NCBI RefSeq assembly: GCF_012273895.1
Contig: NC_052113.1
Coordinates: forward strand, 4,578,195 to 4,642,194
Source of the DNA: Zerene cesonia
Taxonomy: Eukaryota; Arthropoda; Insecta; Lepidoptera; Pieridae
Length of the DNA stretch: 64,000 bases
Direction: 5' to 3'
Below the pieces are notes generated by a model. The model ran no database searches and had not been told where the DNA came from. It was given only the letters and a program-made list of their open reading frames with translations. This document shows, piece after piece, positions 61,742 through 64,000 of the stretch. The number at the start of each line of letters is the position of its first letter. The stretch's first letter is position 1. The position numbers and the translations under genes are program-made.

Positions 61742-64000
61742 AATTATATTATTTTGACTAATTTTAATATATTATCAATAATACAATTGGGAACATACCA
61801 TTGCCCTTTATTCTAAATTCTTTAGTTGTTTAACCTAACTCCAAAATATAATCTAAAGGTATGTTGTATGGGAAGCCAAAAAAAAGCATAGGAACGTGGT
61901 CAAAGCGCCACTAAAGAGATACAAGATAATAATATGACGCTTAGCTGCAATAAAACAATATAAGAACCATTTACTGGCGTTAAGTACTAACCTTATCACG
62001 TATCTCAACATTGTTATTTTAATTATATTTAACTACAGAAGTTAAAATTTGTTATTTAAAAAGACATTTCAAGTGATTTTATCACAGAATAAATCTCTTT
62101 ATCGGATAAAATAAAAGAAAAGCATCAAGCAGGGAGGCAACAAGGAAGAACTTCGCATCAAATCAATCGTGTAAAAATATTTATTTAAATTTGCATACAA
62201 ACGCAATCCGTCTGAAAAACCATTCACCTTCCACGCGATGAGGTCACTCACGGCTTATGAAATTAACCACCGCTATTATTACAAAGCAAAATAATATGTC
62301 TCAATCTCGTTAACTAATTCGTAATCGTTGTATTCCCTGAGGCAGATTAGTTACATATGTAGAATATTCACAATCATATTCATATTCATATTATGGCCAA
62401 TCAATTAATATAATGATTCATCATTTTTAAAGCTTAATGGCGCGAATGATAAATACACGAGCTTAAAAGGAATGAATGATGTTTTGTTTGTTATGTAATG
62501 TTTCCGGTTTCATCAACATAATATTGGATGGCAAGTCTGGTTGAATGAATATTGAAGATATAAAAGTAAAGAGGAAATACATTAATGTATTCATTAATTC
62601 AATGGTCCCTCAAAATGCCTCAATCATAGCGCAAATGATTAGTGACCGCAAGAATTCTGATTGTTAATCTCATATTTAGACCATAATACCTGCCACAGCA
62701 TCTATCCGATCCTGTGAAGCGGCTTGAATGACTTTTTTTATTTTTTGTTTTTTTTTTGTGTTTATTTGACAGTAACAAAAACAACGAAAACTATTCTTTA
62801 TAATGAAAATCATGTTTTCGCAAAACAGCATTCGCCGGCTAACTGATTTTTATATATAGTATGAGCTTTCTGTATATTTGTTTGTCATTGCCAGAATTAA
62901 TAAGGATAATAACAGTCTTCATAGTGTAATATGTTTGTTGTGATAAGTTGGTCATCTTATTTAATACCTAAATTACTACCTTGTGCTATTGACACTGCTA
63001 TAAAAGGGTACTGTTATATGCTACAAATATTTGAAATAATTCTTATTTGATTGAATACATTTTAGGTTATTTCGTAATATATGTGAATTAATTGGTGGGT
63101 AGAGACCGCACAGCATCATTAAGGGACTTCTATTTAATATCTATTATAGTATATATGATATGTGTTAAGAAATTTAATGTTAACAACGCTCTTTAAATTT
63201 ACTTTCTTTAGTTACTACGCAGTACATAACAATAGACAGCCAGAATTCGCAATTATTATTTGTGATACGACACTAAAATAATGCTCAAAATATTTAAAAT
63301 CAACATTTTCGGATATTTAATATAATGAGAGCGGGAATGACTTGGATATACGAAAACGTATAAAGGCTCAGTATTAAACGAAAATACACGAGTGTAAAAA
63401 TAATGAAAATAAACCAGCATCGTGACTTTGATTCCATTCCACAGTTCTTACGCTTCGATACGATGTTTTTCTTCATATCGTAATCCCATTGCGTTACCTC
63501 TTATCAAACCACCCAAATATTTAAGTCACATGCTTTGAAAGGTAAAGGTACTGTAAGAACATTGATTTGATTATTTAACAATGTTTCCCGTATTGTGTTT
63601 TGTAGAGGAATAAACAGCATAAGTTACGCAACACAAATAGGAGCATTTGTTTGTAATAATATTAATGAAATGAAATCTTGTTTTCTGGAAAAGCGGCCAT
63701 TTACCACGTTTTCTTTACTTTAGAAAAAGTAATACAATGAAGATTACCTATTCCTATAGTAAAACAGTAGTCCAGATTCTTCTGCTTTAATTTCTTTATA
63801 TTTTTCACCAAATTTATTTATAGGAAAATAATGCAACAAATTTATATACCATATGGTTTATAACTACAGTTTGTGCTTAACAAAACAATAAGAATATATA
63901 ATATTGATATAGAGGTATAATATAATTTAATTAGATATTTATTCATGTATGTTACATGTTACCTGATACAATGTTTCGATATTATACTCTGTATTCGTAA
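61742..64000. other. No features recognised
   Basis: AT-rich sequence with no exon of the receptor gene or other gene that I can see. Confidence 0.5.

Noticed and set aside
1..64000. A CRISPR array, operon, prophage or other prokaryotic system
   Set aside because: No regularly spaced repeats, no compact co-directional genes; splice sites, long introns and SINEs show animal nuclear DNA.

Overview
The window is AT-rich eukaryotic nuclear DNA, most likely from a moth or butterfly (Lepidoptera). The evidence is dispersed repeats of types common in lepidopteran genomes: a tRNA-derived SINE ending in a TGATGA tail, short elements beginning CTAGCTTTTGCCCG..., and Jockey/CR1-type LINE remnants. It also shows small GT-AG exons separated by long introns. 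The species cannot be named from the sequence. Three 1000-base runs of N mark assembly gaps.

One protein-coding gene is well supported. It lies on the + strand and spans at least 1885 to 31396. Eight exons join in one open frame with matching splice phases at every junction (424 codons plus 2 bases). They encode a signal peptide, a Ser/Thr-rich N-terminal stretch, two fibronectin type III (FN3)-like regions with many cysteines, a single transmembrane helix and a basic juxtamembrane start. This is the ectodomain of a type I receptor. A receptor tyrosine kinase is the best inference, but the cytoplasmic domain is not found in the window, so the last intron is at least 32.6 kb or the gene continues beyond position 64000. 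A second possible first exon at 10562-10729 also carries a hydrophobic leader and ends in the same phase, suggesting alternative promoters.

Layout: 1-1884 is upstream sequence with a GC-richer putative promoter near 950-1065. 1885-2148 is first exon 1A. 2149-16075 is intron 1, holding a LINE remnant (3925-4850), a second LINE broken by a gap (5366-6951), several SINEs and candidate exon 1B. 16076-17632 holds exons 2-4. 17633-29186 is a repeat-filled intron. 29187-31396 holds exons 5-8, with the membrane helix in exon 8. 31397-64000 is intronic or intergenic, with no recognisable exon but many transposable element copies. These include a SINE inserted into another SINE (46041-46706) and a Tc1/mariner-like MITE (47350-47505). 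The gap at 60665-61664 is flanked by the same 77 bases on both sides and looks like an assembly artefact.

No rRNA gene, free-standing tRNA gene, CRISPR array or bacterial feature was seen. Most short open frames in the window have no coding signature and are not listed as genes.
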